Source: JACCXG01 sp963785755
GTDB taxonomy: Bacteria > Acidobacteriota > Vicinamibacteria > Vicinamibacterales > 2-12-FULL-66-21
DNA length: 64,000 nt
NCBI GenBank assembly: GCA_963785755.1
Contig: CAWAXG010000040.1
Location: 186,001-250,000, forward strand
Direction: 5' to 3'
Shown here: positions 33,216 to 45,000 of the stretch, piece by piece
Position numbering within the stretch: the first letter of the stretch is position 1
Layout: each line of letters begins with the position of its first letter
Notes under the pieces: generated by a model
The model's database searches: none
What the model was told of the DNA's origin: nothing
What the model saw: only the letters and a program-made list of their open reading frames with translations
Position numbers and translations under genes: made by a program

Positions 33216-36200
33216 GTGATTCATGGGAGTTGGAGATCCGCTTGTGCGGCGGTCGCGCTCGTAGTGATGGCGTGTGCGACGCTGTCGGCAGTTCCCGTCG
33301 GTGCGCAGGCGCTGTACGGCACCATCACCGGCACGATCACCGATGCGCAGGGTTCGGCAGTTCCCGGCGCGACCGTGATCGCCAAGCACGAAGAGACCGG
33401 TCTCGAAGTCACCGGGGTGACCGACGCGACCGGCACGTACACGATTCGCAACATCGCAGGTGGCACGTACTCCCTGAAGGCCACCTTGCAGGGGTTCAAG
33501 GAGTTCAATCAGACTGGCATCGCAGTCGTTGTCGGCAACATCGCCCGCATCAACGGCCGTCTGGAAGTTGGTGCGCTCACGGAGACGGTGACCGTCACCT
33601 CGGAAGTCGCGCTTCTCAAGACCGATAAAGCCGACGTCAGCACCGACCTGCGGCCCGAAGAAATCATCAATCTGCCGCTCAACCAGTACCGCAACTATCA
33701 GACGCTGCTGAATCTGGTTCCGGGCGCCACGCCGCCGGTATTCCAGAACTCGCAGACCGACACGCCGGGACGCGCGCTGAGCACGAACATCAACGGCACG
33801 AATCGCAACAACAACGTGACGCGCATCGACGGTGCGGCGAGCATCAACGTGTGGCTGCCGCATCACGTCGGCTACGTCGCGCCGGTGGAGACCATCGAGA
33901 ACGTCAACATCTCGACCAACAACTTCGACGCCGCGCAGGGCATGACGGGTGGTGCGGCCACCGCCGTCCAGACCAAGTCCGGCACCAACAACCTCAGAGG
34001 CTCCGCGTTCTTCTTCCGGCAGCAGGATGAGTGGAACGCGCGGCGAGGCTATTTCGATCCCGACCAAGCTGGATGCGAGCGTCTCGATCGGCGGCGGCAC
34101 GGTCGGTGGTCCCATCCGCCGCAATCAGCTGTTCTACTTCGGGTCGTGGGAACGGAACGATGAGCGCAACGCGCGATATAACCGGTACATCGGTCCCGAC
34201 CGCGAGGATGCGCAACGGCGATTTCAGCGAGGTCGCTCGCGCTCAACCCGGCCTTCAGAATCTACGATCCGCTGACAGGGAATCCCGACGGCTCGGGTCG
34301 TTCGTTCTTCCCGGACGCCATCATTCCTGCCAACCGGATCAGCCGACATCTCCAAGCGGATCCAGGCGACCATCCCTGCGCCGAACGCGGCCGGCACGAA
34401 CAATGGGCTGCAGAACAACTACCTGGCGTCCGCGATTCCCGAAAGCGATCCGGGACAACTTCGACGGCAAGATCAACTGGAATCGCAACGCCGCGCACCA
34501 GTTCTGGGCCAAAGCCTCGGTGATGCAGGCAGACGTGCTCGACCTGTTCTATCTGCCGTTCGAGGATGCGGGCGGCGGCGAGACGACGGTCTCGCTGTGG
34601 ACCGTCGGCCAGACGTGGACACTGACGCCCACGCTGCTCCTCGACGCCAACGGCGGGTCGAACAAGATGACCCATCAGTCGAGCGGCCCGGATTACGGCA
34701 CCAACTTCGGCACGGACGTGTTCGGGATTCCCGGCTTGAACGCCGATGGCGTCACGGGCCCGGGCTCGGCCGATCTGGCGCGATACAGCGGCATGCCCGT
34801 GATCAACACCGGCGCTGTCGGACCTGGGCAACAACGCTACCTGGACGCCGGTGTGGCGCACAGAAGTCAGCTACACCGCCTCGGTGAACCTGACCAAGGT
34901 GGCCGGCCGGCACGAGGTCCGCGCGGGCTTCGACTTCGTTCGGCTGACGCTCGACCACTGGCAGCCCGAAGTTGGCGGCAATCCACGAGGGCAGATGTAA
35001 CTTCGCCGGCGGCCTCACCGGAATGCCGGGTATCCCGCAAACGGGTTCGGGGGCTGGAACAGCTACGCGGCGTTCATGCTCGGCCTGACCAGCGGTTACG
35101 GCAAGAGCGTGCAGTTCGAGGAGATGACCGGCCGCGAGAATCAGTTCGGGTTCTACGTCTCGGATCGCTGGCAGGTGAACGAGAAGCTCACGGTGAATCT
35201 TGGCCTCCGCTACGAGTACTTCCCGTTGATGTCGCGCGCCGACCGCGGCCTCGAGCTGCTCGATTACAGCACCTTCATGATCAAGCTGGGCGGACTTGGC
35301 GGCAACCCGAAGGATCTCGGCATGGAGGTGGACAAGGCGCTCTTCGCTCCTCGCCTGGGCCTCGCCTACCGCATCAACGAAGACACGGTGTTTCGGACGG
35401 GGTTCGGCAGGACGTTCAACCCGATGCCATGGTCGCGTCCCGATCCGCGGGTTCTATCCGGCGACGATCGCCTACAGCGATGCCGGTCCGAACGGCTTCA
35501 CCGCCGTATGGCAACCTGGCCAATGGGATTCCCGGCGCGCCGAATCCGGACATCCAGAGCGGCAACATCCCGCTGCCGCGCGGCGTCGCCATGCGCTCGC
35601 CCGATCCGGACGATATCAAGCGGGGCCACACGGACTCGTGGAACGTGTTCATCGAGCGTCGCATTCCGCACGATATCTCGGTGAGCCTCGGCTACGTCGG
35701 CACGGCCACGAATCACGGCTTCGCGGACTGGAACATCAACTACGCCGACAGCGGCGGCAACACCCAGCGAAAGTTGTTCACTCAGGCCGGCAACGCAGAC
35801 ATCCTCGATTGGGCCGCGCCGCACGAGGTCCCGGTACCACTCGATGCAGATGGCGATCAACCGGCCGTTCAAGAATGGATTCCTGCTGAAAGGCGCCTAC
35901 ACGTTCAGCAAGGCCTTGAACGAGACGGACGACGACGGGTGGGTCGGCCTGTCGTGGAACCAGCCGTCCCAGATGCACCGCAACTACGCGCGCGCTGGCT
36001 TCGATCGTCCGCACGTGCTGCAGATGGGCTTCGTGTACGAACTGCCCTTCGCTCGGGACAGCTCGAGTGTGCTGGCCTACATCGTGAAGAACTGGCAGGT
36101 CAACGGCATCGCCTCCTGGATGTCGGGGCGGCCGTTCAACGATCGGCGGCGACAACGGTCTGCTGCAGCAGGCCGGCGGGTAGCAGACGATCAACGTGCA

Positions 36201-36537
36201 GGGTGAGCCGAAGGGCGGCTTTGGCGAGGCCGGTCCGGACGAGCAGTGGTACGACCCAGTCCGTATTCTCGCAGCCCGGGAACGCGTGGGGGAACAGCCG
36301 GCCGCAACAGCGTTCCGCGGACCGGGCAACTGGAACTCGACGCGTCGCTGTTCCGGACGTTCCCGATTGGCACACGCCGGCTGGAACTTCGGATCGAATC
36401 CCAGAACGCGATGAATCACGCGCAATGGGGCAATCCGATGACCGGCTTCACGGATCCCAACTTCATGCGTATTCGCGGAATACGCGCCCTGGAGGGCGAC
36501 AAGGACGGTGCAGCTGGGAGTGCGGTTCGCTTTCTAA
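33216..36537 (+). CDS. TonB-dependent receptor with N-terminal carboxypeptidase-regulatory-like domain (about a dozen frameshifts)
   Basis: Outer-membrane active transporter of about 1,100 residues when repaired. A signal peptide (AVALVVMACATLSAVPVGAQA) is followed by a CarboxypepD-reg domain (GTITDAQGSAVPGATVIAKH), a plug domain (ALLKTDKADVSTDLRPEEI ... VETIENVNISTNNFDAAQG) and a long beta barrel with TonB-receptor motifs such as RGSAFFFRQQDEWNAR, RNQLFYFGSWER, VSDRWQVNEKLTVNLGLRYE and FRTGFGRTFNP. It ends in FAF, a typical C-terminal outer-membrane signature. The start is supported by AGAGGAGGAA. The breaks are single-base changes, often an extra C or G; an honest pseudogene would not usually keep such uniform coding signal between breaks. 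An intrinsic terminator follows. Confidence 0.85.
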
Positions 36538-36555
36538 GGCGCACCAGAGGGACAA

Positions 36556-36592
36556 AGGTCGGGTCCGGCATCCGCCGGCCCGGCCTTTTTCT
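36556..36592 (+). terminator. Intrinsic terminator after the first TonB-dependent receptor
   Basis: GGTCGGG and CCCGGCC arms with an inner TCCGGC/GCCGG pairing around ATCC, followed by a TTTTTCTTT tail. It sits 19 bases after the receptor stop and fits a Rho-independent terminator with one G-T pair. Confidence 0.8.
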
Positions 36593-36776
36593 TTACCGTG
36601 CGATCCCCATCGTCCTCCTCGGTTCGATTCCACTCGCGGCTCTGCGAATCGATGCGACGGCGCTTCAACCCCTCATTCAGACCCCGCCGAACATTCGAGC
36701 TTCGCAGCACGATGCCAGCCGCGAAACGGACCCGGTTGGTGCAGACGTGGGCCGAAGTGTCCATCAGGTAGCGGAC

Positions 36777-38270
36777 GTGTTTCAGTTCCTGCTCGCGCTC
36801 GGCTTTGTTGCGACGGTTGCGACGCCTGCCTCGCCCGGACAATCGGCCGACCTCGCGGCGCGCAGCCGCGCCGCGTCCATGGCCATGGAGGCCAGCCGCT
36901 TCGACGAGGCCGCGCGGATCTACCGCGAGCTGATTCAAGCGCTCCCGAATGACGCCGGGCTGCACATGAACCTCGGCATGGCGCTCGCCATGGGCGGGCG
37001 CGAGCCGGACGCGATCGGCCCGCTCGAGCGTGCGATCAAGCTGAACCCCGGCCTCCTCCCCGCGCATCTCTTCCTCGGATCGAGCCTGCTCGCGCTGGGG
37101 CAGCCGGCGAAGGCCATTGCGCCTCTGGAACGGGTCGTCGCGGCGCAACCTGGAGAAGTCGAGCCTCGACGTCTGCTCGCGCAGGCCTACCTGGACTCCC
37201 GCCGGCCACGCGACGCGGTCCTGCAATGGCGAAAGGTCGCCGAGCTCGCGCCGAATCTGCCCGCGAGCTGGTACGGCCTCGGGCATGCCTACAACGCCAT
37301 CACGCAGGACGCGCTCGGCACCTTCGACGATCAGCCGCAGACGTCGCCGTGGCGCGAGCTGCTCGTTGCCGACGCGCTGTTCTCGGATGGCCGCTTGACC
37401 GACGCCTTTGCTCTCTACCGGTCGACGCTCCAGCGGCTGCCCGCCATGGTCACGATCCATGACGCCATCGCCCGCATCTACGAGCAGACGGGACACAAGG
37501 CGTGGGCGGCAACGGAGCGCGCGAAGGGGACCCTGTCCGACGCCGCGTGCGTCAAGCGCAAAGCATTGTGCGACTTTCGCGCCGGCCGCTACCAGGCGGC
37601 GCTCGAGACGTCGCTCGGCGGATCCGATCCGGAGTCACGCTACTGGCGCGCCCGCGCAGCGACGGAGCTCGCGCTCGCGGCCTTCAAGCGTCTCGACAAG
37701 CTGCCCGATTCGCGCGAGCGTCGCGAGACCCGAGCCACGCTGGCGCGCGCGGAGCGGCGCTATCCCGACGCCATCGCGGAGCTCAAGGCGGCGCTCAAGT
37801 TTGCGCCCGGCGATCCGGCCCTGCTCGATGATCTCGGCACTGCGTACTTCCTGGCGCGCGACTACGAGCAGGCGCTCGCGACTCTCGCGCCGGTGCTGAA
37901 GCTGAGTCCGGATGACCCGCGGCTGCTGACGATGTACGGCGAGTCGCTCGTCCAGCTGCAACGCCTGGACGAAGCCGTGCCTGTGCTGCAGCGGGCGATC
38001 AAGAGCGATCCATCCAACCCGCAGCCGCGTCTGATCCTCGGGCGCGCCCACCTTCAGAAGGGAAACTTCGCCGCCGCTATTCCCTTGATCGAGCCGCAGC
38101 TCGCGCAAGACGAGGATGGCAGCCTGCACACCCAGCTGGCGCGGGCCTACACCGGCGCCGGGCAGAAGGAGAAGGCGGAGAAGCTGCTGCAGCGCGCGCA
38201 GACGCTCCAGGAGGCCGCGCAGAAGCGCAATGCCGCGGCAGCGCAGCGCGCGATCACGGCGCCGAAATGA
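36777..38270 (+). CDS. Secreted TPR protein
   Basis: About 497 residues, intact. A signal-like N-terminus (FQFLLALGFVATVATPASPG) is followed by TPR units: FDEAARIYRELIQALPNDAG, LHMNLGMALAMGGREPDAIG, AHLFLGSSLLALGQPAKAIA, LLAQAYLDSRRPRDAVLQW and others to the C-terminus (PRLILGRAHLQKGNFAAAIP). The middle has a segment with paired cysteines (DAACVKRKALCDF). The GTG at 36777 is chosen because a signal peptide follows; a frame open further upstream is antisense or out-of-frame receptor sequence. Function likely protein-protein scaffold in the periplasm, next to receptor and CRTAC1 genes. Confidence 0.82.
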   Translation: MFQFLLALGFVATVATPASPGQSADLAARSRAASMAMEASRFDEAARIYRELIQALPNDAGLHMNLGMALAMGGREPDAIGPLERAIKLNPGLLPAHLFLGSSLLALGQPAKAIAPLERVVAAQPGEVEPRRLLAQAYLDSRRPRDAVLQWRKVAELAPNLPASWYGLGHAYNAITQDALGTFDDQPQTSPWRELLVADALFSDGRLTDAFALYRSTLQRLPAMVTIHDAIARIYEQTGHKAWAATERAKGTLSDAACVKRKALCDFRAGRYQAALETSLGGSDPESRYWRARAATELALAAFKRLDKLPDSRERRETRATLARAERRYPDAIAELKAALKFAPGDPALLDDLGTAYFLARDYEQALATLAPVLKLSPDDPRLLTMYGESLVQLQRLDEAVPVLQRAIKSDPSNPQPRLILGRAHLQKGNFAAAIPLIEPQLAQDEDGSLHTQLARAYTGAGQKEKAEKLLQRAQTLQEAAQKRNAAAAQRAITAPK

Positions 38271-38309
38271 GTCACCTTCGAACCGCCGGCTGATTCGAAC
38301 GGCTCGGAC

Positions 38310-38327
38310 GCGGGGCTGAAGCCCCGC
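38310..38327. repeat. Palindrome GCGGGGC-TGAA-GCCCCGC
   Basis: Perfect 7-base arms with a TGAA loop in the convergent gap between the TPR gene and the reverse-strand CRTAC1 gene. The loop matches that of the hairpin at 26658. It could serve as a bidirectional terminator hairpin. Confidence 0.65.
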
Positions 38328-38328
38328 G

Positions 38329-39997
38329 CTACGACTGTGGCTCCTTGATCTCGACTCTCTGATTCGCCTTCACGTTCTCGACCGTCTGCTTCACCCCCGA
38401 GGGCCACTCGACCAGGACGCGGACGGGCTGGGCAGAGGGCCCGAGGCCGAAGTGCAGTCCGGCATGCGATGAGGATGCGTACCTGCCGCGGTGCTCATCG
38501 TTCGAACCTGGTCACCCACGGTCACCCTGGCGCCGATGCCGTCGCGGTTGCTCTTCGTGCCGACCAGCCTGACGATCAGCCAGCGGCGATCGCCGGTACT
38601 GTCGTTCTGCCACAACTCGGCTTTCGATCCGAGCGCCAGCACCACGATGTCGAGGCGGCCGTCGCCGTTGAAGTCGGCGATGCCGCAGCCGCGATGGACC
38701 GCGGACGCGGCGGCGAGACCCGACTCCGACGTCGCGTCACGGAAGCGGCCCGCCCCCTCGTTGACGAACAGGCTGTTCGGCTGCTTCCACGTGGTCGCCG
38801 CGACGTCGCCGATCCGATCGTTGACGTGCGAATTGGCGGTGAAGATGTCCTTCCTGCCGTCGTTGTCGATGTCGGCGAACACCGAGCACCAGCCTGAATA
38901 CTTCGCGGTGAGCAGGGCGAGCCGGCTCGATTGCGTGGTTTCCTCGAAGCCGCCTTTCCGGTCGCTGCGGAAGAGCGGGAACAGCTCGCCGGCCAGCGCG
39001 GTGAAATGGAGGTCCGGCCATCCGTCGTTGTCGTAGTCCTGGAAATCGGCGCCCATCGCCGACACGGCGCGGCCGGTCATCGGCACCGAGACACCGGCGA
39101 GCAGGGCGGTGTCGCGGAAGGTGCCGTCGCCCATGTTCCGGAACAGGAAGTTGGGAACGGTGTCGTTGGTGACGAAGGCGTCGAGGCGTCCATCCCGATC
39201 GTAGTCGGCGAACGCGACGCTCATCCCTTTGCCGACGTATTTCTGCAATCCCGCGCGCGCGGAAACGTCCTCGAAAGTCACCGTCGCCGCGATTGCGGTA
39301 CAGCCGGTTGGGCAGCCCCTGGAAGAAGCGCGGATGGCAGTAGATGCGGATGCCGCGCGTCTGATCGCCGCAATAGCGATTCATCTCGGCGGACCACTGG
39401 ACGTAATTGACTACCAGCAGATCGAGGCGGCCGTCGTTGTCGTAGTCGAACCAGCCGCCGCCGACCGCCCACTCGCCGCTGGAGATTCTCGAGGCCTTGC
39501 GTCACGTCGTCGAAGCGGCCGTCGCCACGGTTGCGGAGCAGTTGATTCTGACGAACCCCGCTGACGAAGAGATCGATGTGGCCGTCGTTGTCGTAGTCGC
39601 CGGCGGCGGCTCCCGTGGCGTAGCCGGCGCCGCTGACAGCGGCCGCGTCGGTCACGTCGGTGAACCGCATGCCGCCGTCGTTACGGAAGAGGCGATTGGC
39701 GTACGTCGCCGAGCTCTTCCGCAGCCCTGGAGTTTCCGCGCCGTTGGTCAGGAAGACATCGGCGCGTCCGTCGTTGTTGTAGTCGAAGACCGCCAGCCCG
39801 CCCGGCGTACTCTCGATCAGGTGTTTCTCCGGCGACGGCGAGTGTTGATACGTGAACTGCAGCCCTGCGCTCGCCGCCACGTCGCGCAGGCGTATCGACG
39901 GCGCGGCGGCGGAGTTGCCCTGGCGCGGGGTATGGTCCGCGGCCAGCGTGCAGGCGGCGGCAACGGCGAAAATGGCGGTGAAGCTGGATGGTTGCAC
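38329..39997 (-). CDS. CRTAC1-family protein: FG-GAP repeats plus ASPIC/UnbV domain (three frameshifts)
   Basis: About 555 residues when repaired. Signal peptide (FTAIFAVAAACTLAA), then repeats FDYNNDGRADVFL, GDYDNDGHIDLFV, FDYDNDGRLDLLV, ADYDRDGRLDAFV, QDYDNDGWPDLHF, ADIDNDGRKDIFT and ADFNGDGRLDIVV. A cysteine-containing insertion (NRYCGDQTRGIRIYC) follows the third repeat as in its paralogues. The ASPIC/UnbV end is NRDGIGARVTVGDQVRT ... LVEWPSGVKQTVENVKANQR. Breaks lie near 39485, 39285 and 38472. It is the only member of the 30-46 kb group on the reverse strand. Confidence 0.87.
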
Positions 39998-40397
39998 TGT
40001 TCAGGCCGGAGAGTCGTCTGACTCCATTCTATTTCGCCGGAACTCCTCGGGAGTCTTCATGATCTCCGCACCTCGTGGAATGAGAAGTTCAGAGCCTCGC
40101 CCAAGTCCGCCGACAGCGCTGCCGCGCTGCACGACGTCACGACGGCACGGCGGCACGACGTTCGTAGAGGTCCAGCAGAGCCTTCGCGCTCTTCGTGACG
40201 TCGTGCGCGCGGAGCGCAAGTCGTATTCTCTGAGCAGTTGGAGGTTGGGAGTTCTCGCGGCTGTGTTTCAGCGCCCCGCTAGCGCAAACACACTATTGAC
40301 CCGGCTTTCGGCCTTCGAGAAGGATGCAAATCTTCAGGCGCCACCACAACCTGATACTCTGCCCATATCCATTTCTTCATAGGAGACCGGTGACTCG
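39998..40397. other. 400-base divergent intergenic region
   Basis: This region separates two divergently transcribed CRTAC1 genes and should hold promoters for both. I see no gene. It contains GACGTC/CACGACG words near 40128-40210, including GACGTCGTG-type inverted copies, and GAGGTTGGGAGTT at 40241-40253, a member of the repeat family seen at 20135 and 23461. AGGAG at 40382 is the ribosome-binding site of the following gene. No promoter can be called with confidence. Confidence 0.5.
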
Positions 40398-42089
40398 ATG
40401 ACGGTGAAGCGTGTGATGTTTCTGACGGGAGCGGCGGTGCTGCTCGCGACCATTGGCGCGTTCGAGCGCACGGCGGGCGCCAATTCCGCGATTCAGTTCA
40501 CGGACGCGACCGCGGCCGCGGGCATCCGCTTCACCCATAACAGCGGCGCGTTCGGCAAGAAGTATCTGCCCGAGACGATGGGCTCGGGCGCGGCGTTTCT
40601 GGATGCCGACGGCGACGGCTGGCAGGACGTCTTTTTCGCGCAGTCGATGAACTGGCCCGGACGTCCCGGAGGCAAGAGCCTTCCGGCGCTCTACCGGAAC
40701 AACCGCAACGGCACGTTCACAGATGTGACCACCAGCGCCGGCCTGGCGGTCGAGATGTACGGCATGGGTGTCGCCGCGGCGGACTACGACAACGACGGCG
40801 ATACGGACATCTATCTCACGGCGCTCGGACCCAACCGGCTCTTTCGCAACGCCGGGGCGGGCCGGTTCGAGGATGTCACCGCGAAAGCGGGCGTCGGCGA
40901 TCCGGGTTTCTCGTCGAGCGCGCTCTGGTTCGACTACGACGGCGATGGCCGGCTCGACCTCTTCGTCGCCAATTACGTGGAGTGGTCGATCGAGCAGGAT
41001 CGGCACTGCTCGCTCGACGGCAAGACGAAATCGTACTGCACGCCCGAGGCGTACAAGGGGCAGAGCCCGACCCTGTATCGCAACAAAGGTGACGGCACGT
41101 TCGAGAACGTCACGAAGAAGGCGGGACTGCAGGACCCGGCGAACAAGATGCTCGGCCTTGCGCTGATCGACTTCAACAACGACGGCCGGCTCGACGTCTT
41201 CGGCGCCAACGACACGCAGCCGAACCGGTTGTATCAGAACAAAGGGGACGGCACGTTCGCCGACGTCGCTGTCACGGCCGGCGTCGCGTTCAGCGAAGCA
41301 GGCGTGGCGCGCGCGGCGATGGGCGTCGATGCAGCGGACTTCGACGGCTCGGGCCGTCAGAGTCTGGTCATCGGCAATTTCACCAACGAAATGATGGCGC
41401 TCTACGTGAACCAGGGGAACGGCCTCTTCATCGACGACGCGCCATCGTCCTCCATCGGTCGCGCCTCGCTCCTGCGGCTGACGTTCAGCTGTTTCTTCTT
41501 CGACGCCGATCTCGACGGGCTCCTGGATATCTTCGCGGTCAACGGGCACGTCGCCGACGACATCGCGAAGGTTCAGCCGACGATCGGCTACGCCCAGCCG
41601 CCGCTTTTCTTCCGGAACCTCGGGTCGAAGAAGTTCGAGGATCTCAGCGGCAAAGCCGGCGCCGCGTTCTCGAAAGCCGTTGTCGGGCGCGGCGCGGCAT
41701 ACGGGGACTATGACCAGGATGGCGATCTCGATCTGCTGGTGACGGCGAGCAACGGTCCGGCGCGGCTGTTGAGAAACGATGGCGGGACGAATCAGATGCT
41801 TCGCGTCAGGCTGACCGGCGCCACGTCCAACCGCGACGCCATCGGCGCCCGGGTCCGCGTCATGCGCGACGGCGGGCCCTCGCCATGGCAGATGGTGAAG
41901 ACCGGATCGGGCTATCTCTCGCAGAGTGAATTGCCGCTGACTTTCGGGCTTGGCACGCGCGCCAAGGTGAGCGGCATCGAGGTCGTATGGCCGAACGGCA
42001 AGACGGAGAAGGTGGGCGGCGCCGATTCCCGATCCATCGTGACCATCGTCGAAGGCAAGGGCGTGACCGCGACGACCCGGATCAAGTGA
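40398..42089 (+). CDS. CRTAC1-family protein: FG-GAP repeats plus ASPIC/UnbV domain (intact)
   Basis: A 563-residue intact example. Signal peptide (MFLTGAAVLLATIGAFERTAGA), the mature N-terminus IQFTDATAAAGIRFTHNSGAF typical of the family, then repeats with DADGDGWQDVFF, ADYDNDGDTDIYL, FDYDGDGRLDLFV, IDFNNDGRLDVFG, DFDGSG (one degenerate), FDADLDGLLDIFA and GDYDQDGDLDLLV. A two-cysteine insertion (RHCSLDGKTKSYC) follows the third. ASPIC/UnbV is SNRDAIGARVRVM ... GSGYLSQSELPLTFGLG ... IEVVWPNGKTEKV. AGGAG lies upstream. Its stop and the next start overlap by one base (TGATG). Confidence 0.94.
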   Translation: MTVKRVMFLTGAAVLLATIGAFERTAGANSAIQFTDATAAAGIRFTHNSGAFGKKYLPETMGSGAAFLDADGDGWQDVFFAQSMNWPGRPGGKSLPALYRNNRNGTFTDVTTSAGLAVEMYGMGVAAADYDNDGDTDIYLTALGPNRLFRNAGAGRFEDVTAKAGVGDPGFSSSALWFDYDGDGRLDLFVANYVEWSIEQDRHCSLDGKTKSYCTPEAYKGQSPTLYRNKGDGTFENVTKKAGLQDPANKMLGLALIDFNNDGRLDVFGANDTQPNRLYQNKGDGTFADVAVTAGVAFSEAGVARAAMGVDAADFDGSGRQSLVIGNFTNEMMALYVNQGNGLFIDDAPSSSIGRASLLRLTFSCFFFDADLDGLLDIFAVNGHVADDIAKVQPTIGYAQPPLFFRNLGSKKFEDLSGKAGAAFSKAVVGRGAAYGDYDQDGDLDLLVTASNGPARLLRNDGGTNQMLRVRLTGATSNRDAIGARVRVMRDGGPSPWQMVKTGSGYLSQSELPLTFGLGTRAKVSGIEVVWPNGKTEKVGGADSRSIVTIVEGKGVTATTRIK

Positions 42090-45000
42090 TGCGTTACTCC
42101 GTGGCCCTCGTTCTCTGTGCGGGTCTGCTGACGCTGCAGCGGCCGTTGCCGGCTTCGAATCAGGCTTCCGGAACATCCGTGCGCGGTCGCGCAGCGCGAG
42201 CGCGCCTACCGCGCGAACAATCTCGGCGTCGCCCGCCTCGAACAGTTCGACTACAAGGCGGCGGAACAATCGTTCCGTGAAGCCCTCAAGCTGCATCCCG
42301 ATCTCGGGCTCGCCCGGCTCAATCTTGCGATCGCCGAGCTGTATGCCGGGCGCCCGGCGGAAGCGGCGGCCGACGCGCGTGACGCCGCGAAGCGGCTGCC
42401 GGACGCGCCGCAGACGCATTACGTGCTCGGGCTTGCCGCGCGCGCGGAGAACAACGTCGAGGAAGCGGCGCCAGCCTTCATCCGGGTCTTGAAAATCGAT
42501 CCCGGCGACCCCGGTGCGAAGATTCAACTTGGCCAGATCTACCTGCAGCAGCGGCGGTTCGACGAGGCGTTGACGCTCTTTCAGGAAGCGCTCGCGGCCG
42601 AGCCGCACAACGTCACCGCGGCGTACAGCGTGTCTCTCGCGTTGACGCGGGCGGGCAAGACCGACGAAGGGCGGAGCGCGATGCAGCGGTTCGAAACCCT
42701 GCGCGACAGCCCTTATGGCTTCACTTACGCGCAGACGTATCTGTCGCAGGGCAAGTACGCGGAAGCGATTGCGTCGACGGGTGCGGAGGCGGAGCTGGTC
42801 TCCGCGGCGATTCCGGACGTGACGTTCTCGGATGCTACCGCCACGATGTTGCCGGGCGCACGACCTGGCGGGGCGGGAGCCGGCGGCCTCCTCACGCCGT
42901 TCGATGCCGACGGGGATGGCGATCTGGATCTGTTCGAGATCAATTCCTCCGGCCGGCGGTTCATGCGCAACCAGAACGGCGTGTTTTCAGACGACACGGC
43001 CAAGTCGGGACTCGGTGGCACGGATGCGGCCGAAGCTTCGAGCGCGGTTGCCGGCGACTTCAACAACGACGGCCGGGCGGACCTCTTCATCACCGCGACG
43101 AGCGGGTACGTCCTCTTCAATCAGAATGCGGATGGCACGTTCGCGAACGTGACGGCCAAGGCGACGATGCCCGCTCCCGCGAAGGGCGGCGGCGCAGCGG
43201 CAGCCGCGGACGTCGATCACGATGGCGATCTCGATCTCCTGTTCAGCGGTACGCCTGGGCAGCTGCTCCGGAACAATGGCGACGGGACGTTCACGGACAT
43301 CGCCGCGGCCGCCGGCATGGCGGCGGGCGGTCAGGCGGCCGCTATCGCCGCGACCGACTACGACAATCGTCGCGACATCGATTTCGTGCTGATGGAACCC
43401 GACGGTCCGAAGCTGTATCGCAACATGCGGGACGGCACGTTCCGGAATGCGACGGCCGAAGCGGGCCTGTCGCAGCAGGATTCCTACGAGACCGCTCTCG
43501 CGGTTGGCGACGTCAACAAGGATGGGTATGTCGACTTTTTCTTCGGCCGGAAGTCGTCGGATGGAGTGTTCGCCCTGAGCGATGCGCAGACGCGATTTCG
43601 CACCGTGCCGGCGCCTTCCGGGACCGCAGATGCGCGCGCGGCGAGGTTCGTGGACTACGACAACGACGGCCTGCTCGATCTGTTGACGATCCATCGTCGG
43701 GGTATCCGGCTCTTCAGAAATGGAGGGAAGCAGTACGCCGAAGCGACCACGCGGGCCCGACTGCCGGCGGCCGACGTGAATTCAGGGCCAGCGATCATTG
43801 CCGACGGCGTCGGCGATCTCGATGGCGACGGCGATCCGGACATCGTGCTCCTGCTCGACACCGGCGCCTTGCGATTCCTGAGGAACGACGGCGGCAACCG
43901 CAACGCCTCGTTGCGTACGCTCCTCACCGCGCGAGTGAGCAACCGCAGCGGCGTCGGCGCGAAAGTGGAAATGCGCGCCGGCAGCCTTCGGCAGATGCTC
44001 GAATCGTCATCGTCTTCTCCCGCGGTTGCGCCGGCCGATTTGATCTTCGGCCTGGGCAGCCGTCCTGCTGCCGATGTCGTGCGCGTGCTGTGGCCATCGG
44101 GAATCCTGCAGGCCGAGACAGAACTGCAGACCGCAAAGGCGGCCGCGGGACGCCGCGCCGCACTCACGATCACCGAGCTCGATCGCAAGCCGTCGTCCTG
44201 TCCTTATCTGTTCACGTGGAATGGATCGACGCTTCGAGTTCGTGACCGATTTCATGGGCGGCGGCGAGATGGGCGCCTGGCTGGCGCCGGCGTTCTGGAA
44301 CCACCCGGACCCGGACGAATACGTCAGGATCCGCGGCACTCAGCTGGAGCCTCGCGACGGCCAATACGAGATCCGGCTCACGAACGAGCTCGAGGAGGCG
44401 CTGTTCTTCGATCGCGTCCAGCTGCTCGCCGTGGACCATGCGGAAGACGAGGACGTCTTTCCGAACGAAGGATTGAGGTCGCCGCCGCGTCCGGCACTGA
44501 AGCTGACAGCGATACGGCGGCCGCGGCCGCCCGTCCGAGCGCAGGACGAGCACGGCCACGATGTGCTGGCGGCGCTGGCCTCGCTCGATCGCCGCTATCC
44601 GGATGATTTCGGTCTCGTCCCGATCCGCGGCTATGCCGAGCCGCACGAGCTGATCCTCGACCTCGGCACGGCATCGGATGCGCCCGTACTGCTGCTCACC
44701 GGCTGGACGGATTACGCGTTTTCGAACGACAACGTCGCCGCTTCGCAGCGAAAAGTCACGATGAGCCCGCCGTCACTCCAGGTCAAAGATGGCGGGGGAG
44801 TCTGGCGGACGGTGATTCCCGAGATTGGGTTTCCGGTCGGCCGCCCGCAGACCATTCCCGTGGACCTGGCCGGGAAGTTCCTCTCGTCGTCGCGCGAAGT
44901 TCGAATCCTCACCAACATGCGGATTTACTGGGATCAGATCCTCGTCGCGGATTCGACGCCATCACCGCTGCGCGTGACGCGGCTGGACCCTGTGTCGGCC

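Noticed and set aside
33216..36537. Receptor as a true pseudogene
   Set aside because: Breaks are single-base and frequent, but coding quality is uniform and the protein end is intact; the same pattern affects all genes in the poorer parts of the window.
40264..40397. Sigma-70 promoter before the intact CRTAC1 gene
   Set aside because: TTGACC occurs near 40297 and an A/T-rich TGATACTCT near 40353, but their spacing does not fit a -35/-10 pair, and promoter motifs are poorly known for this lineage.
40377..42608. Reverse-strand open frame of 743 codons across the CRTAC1 gene
   Set aside because: It mirrors the forward CRTAC1 gene, which has a signal peptide, family repeats and a ribosome-binding site. 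The reverse translation has only the R/D/V-rich composition typical of antisense frames in GC-rich DNA.
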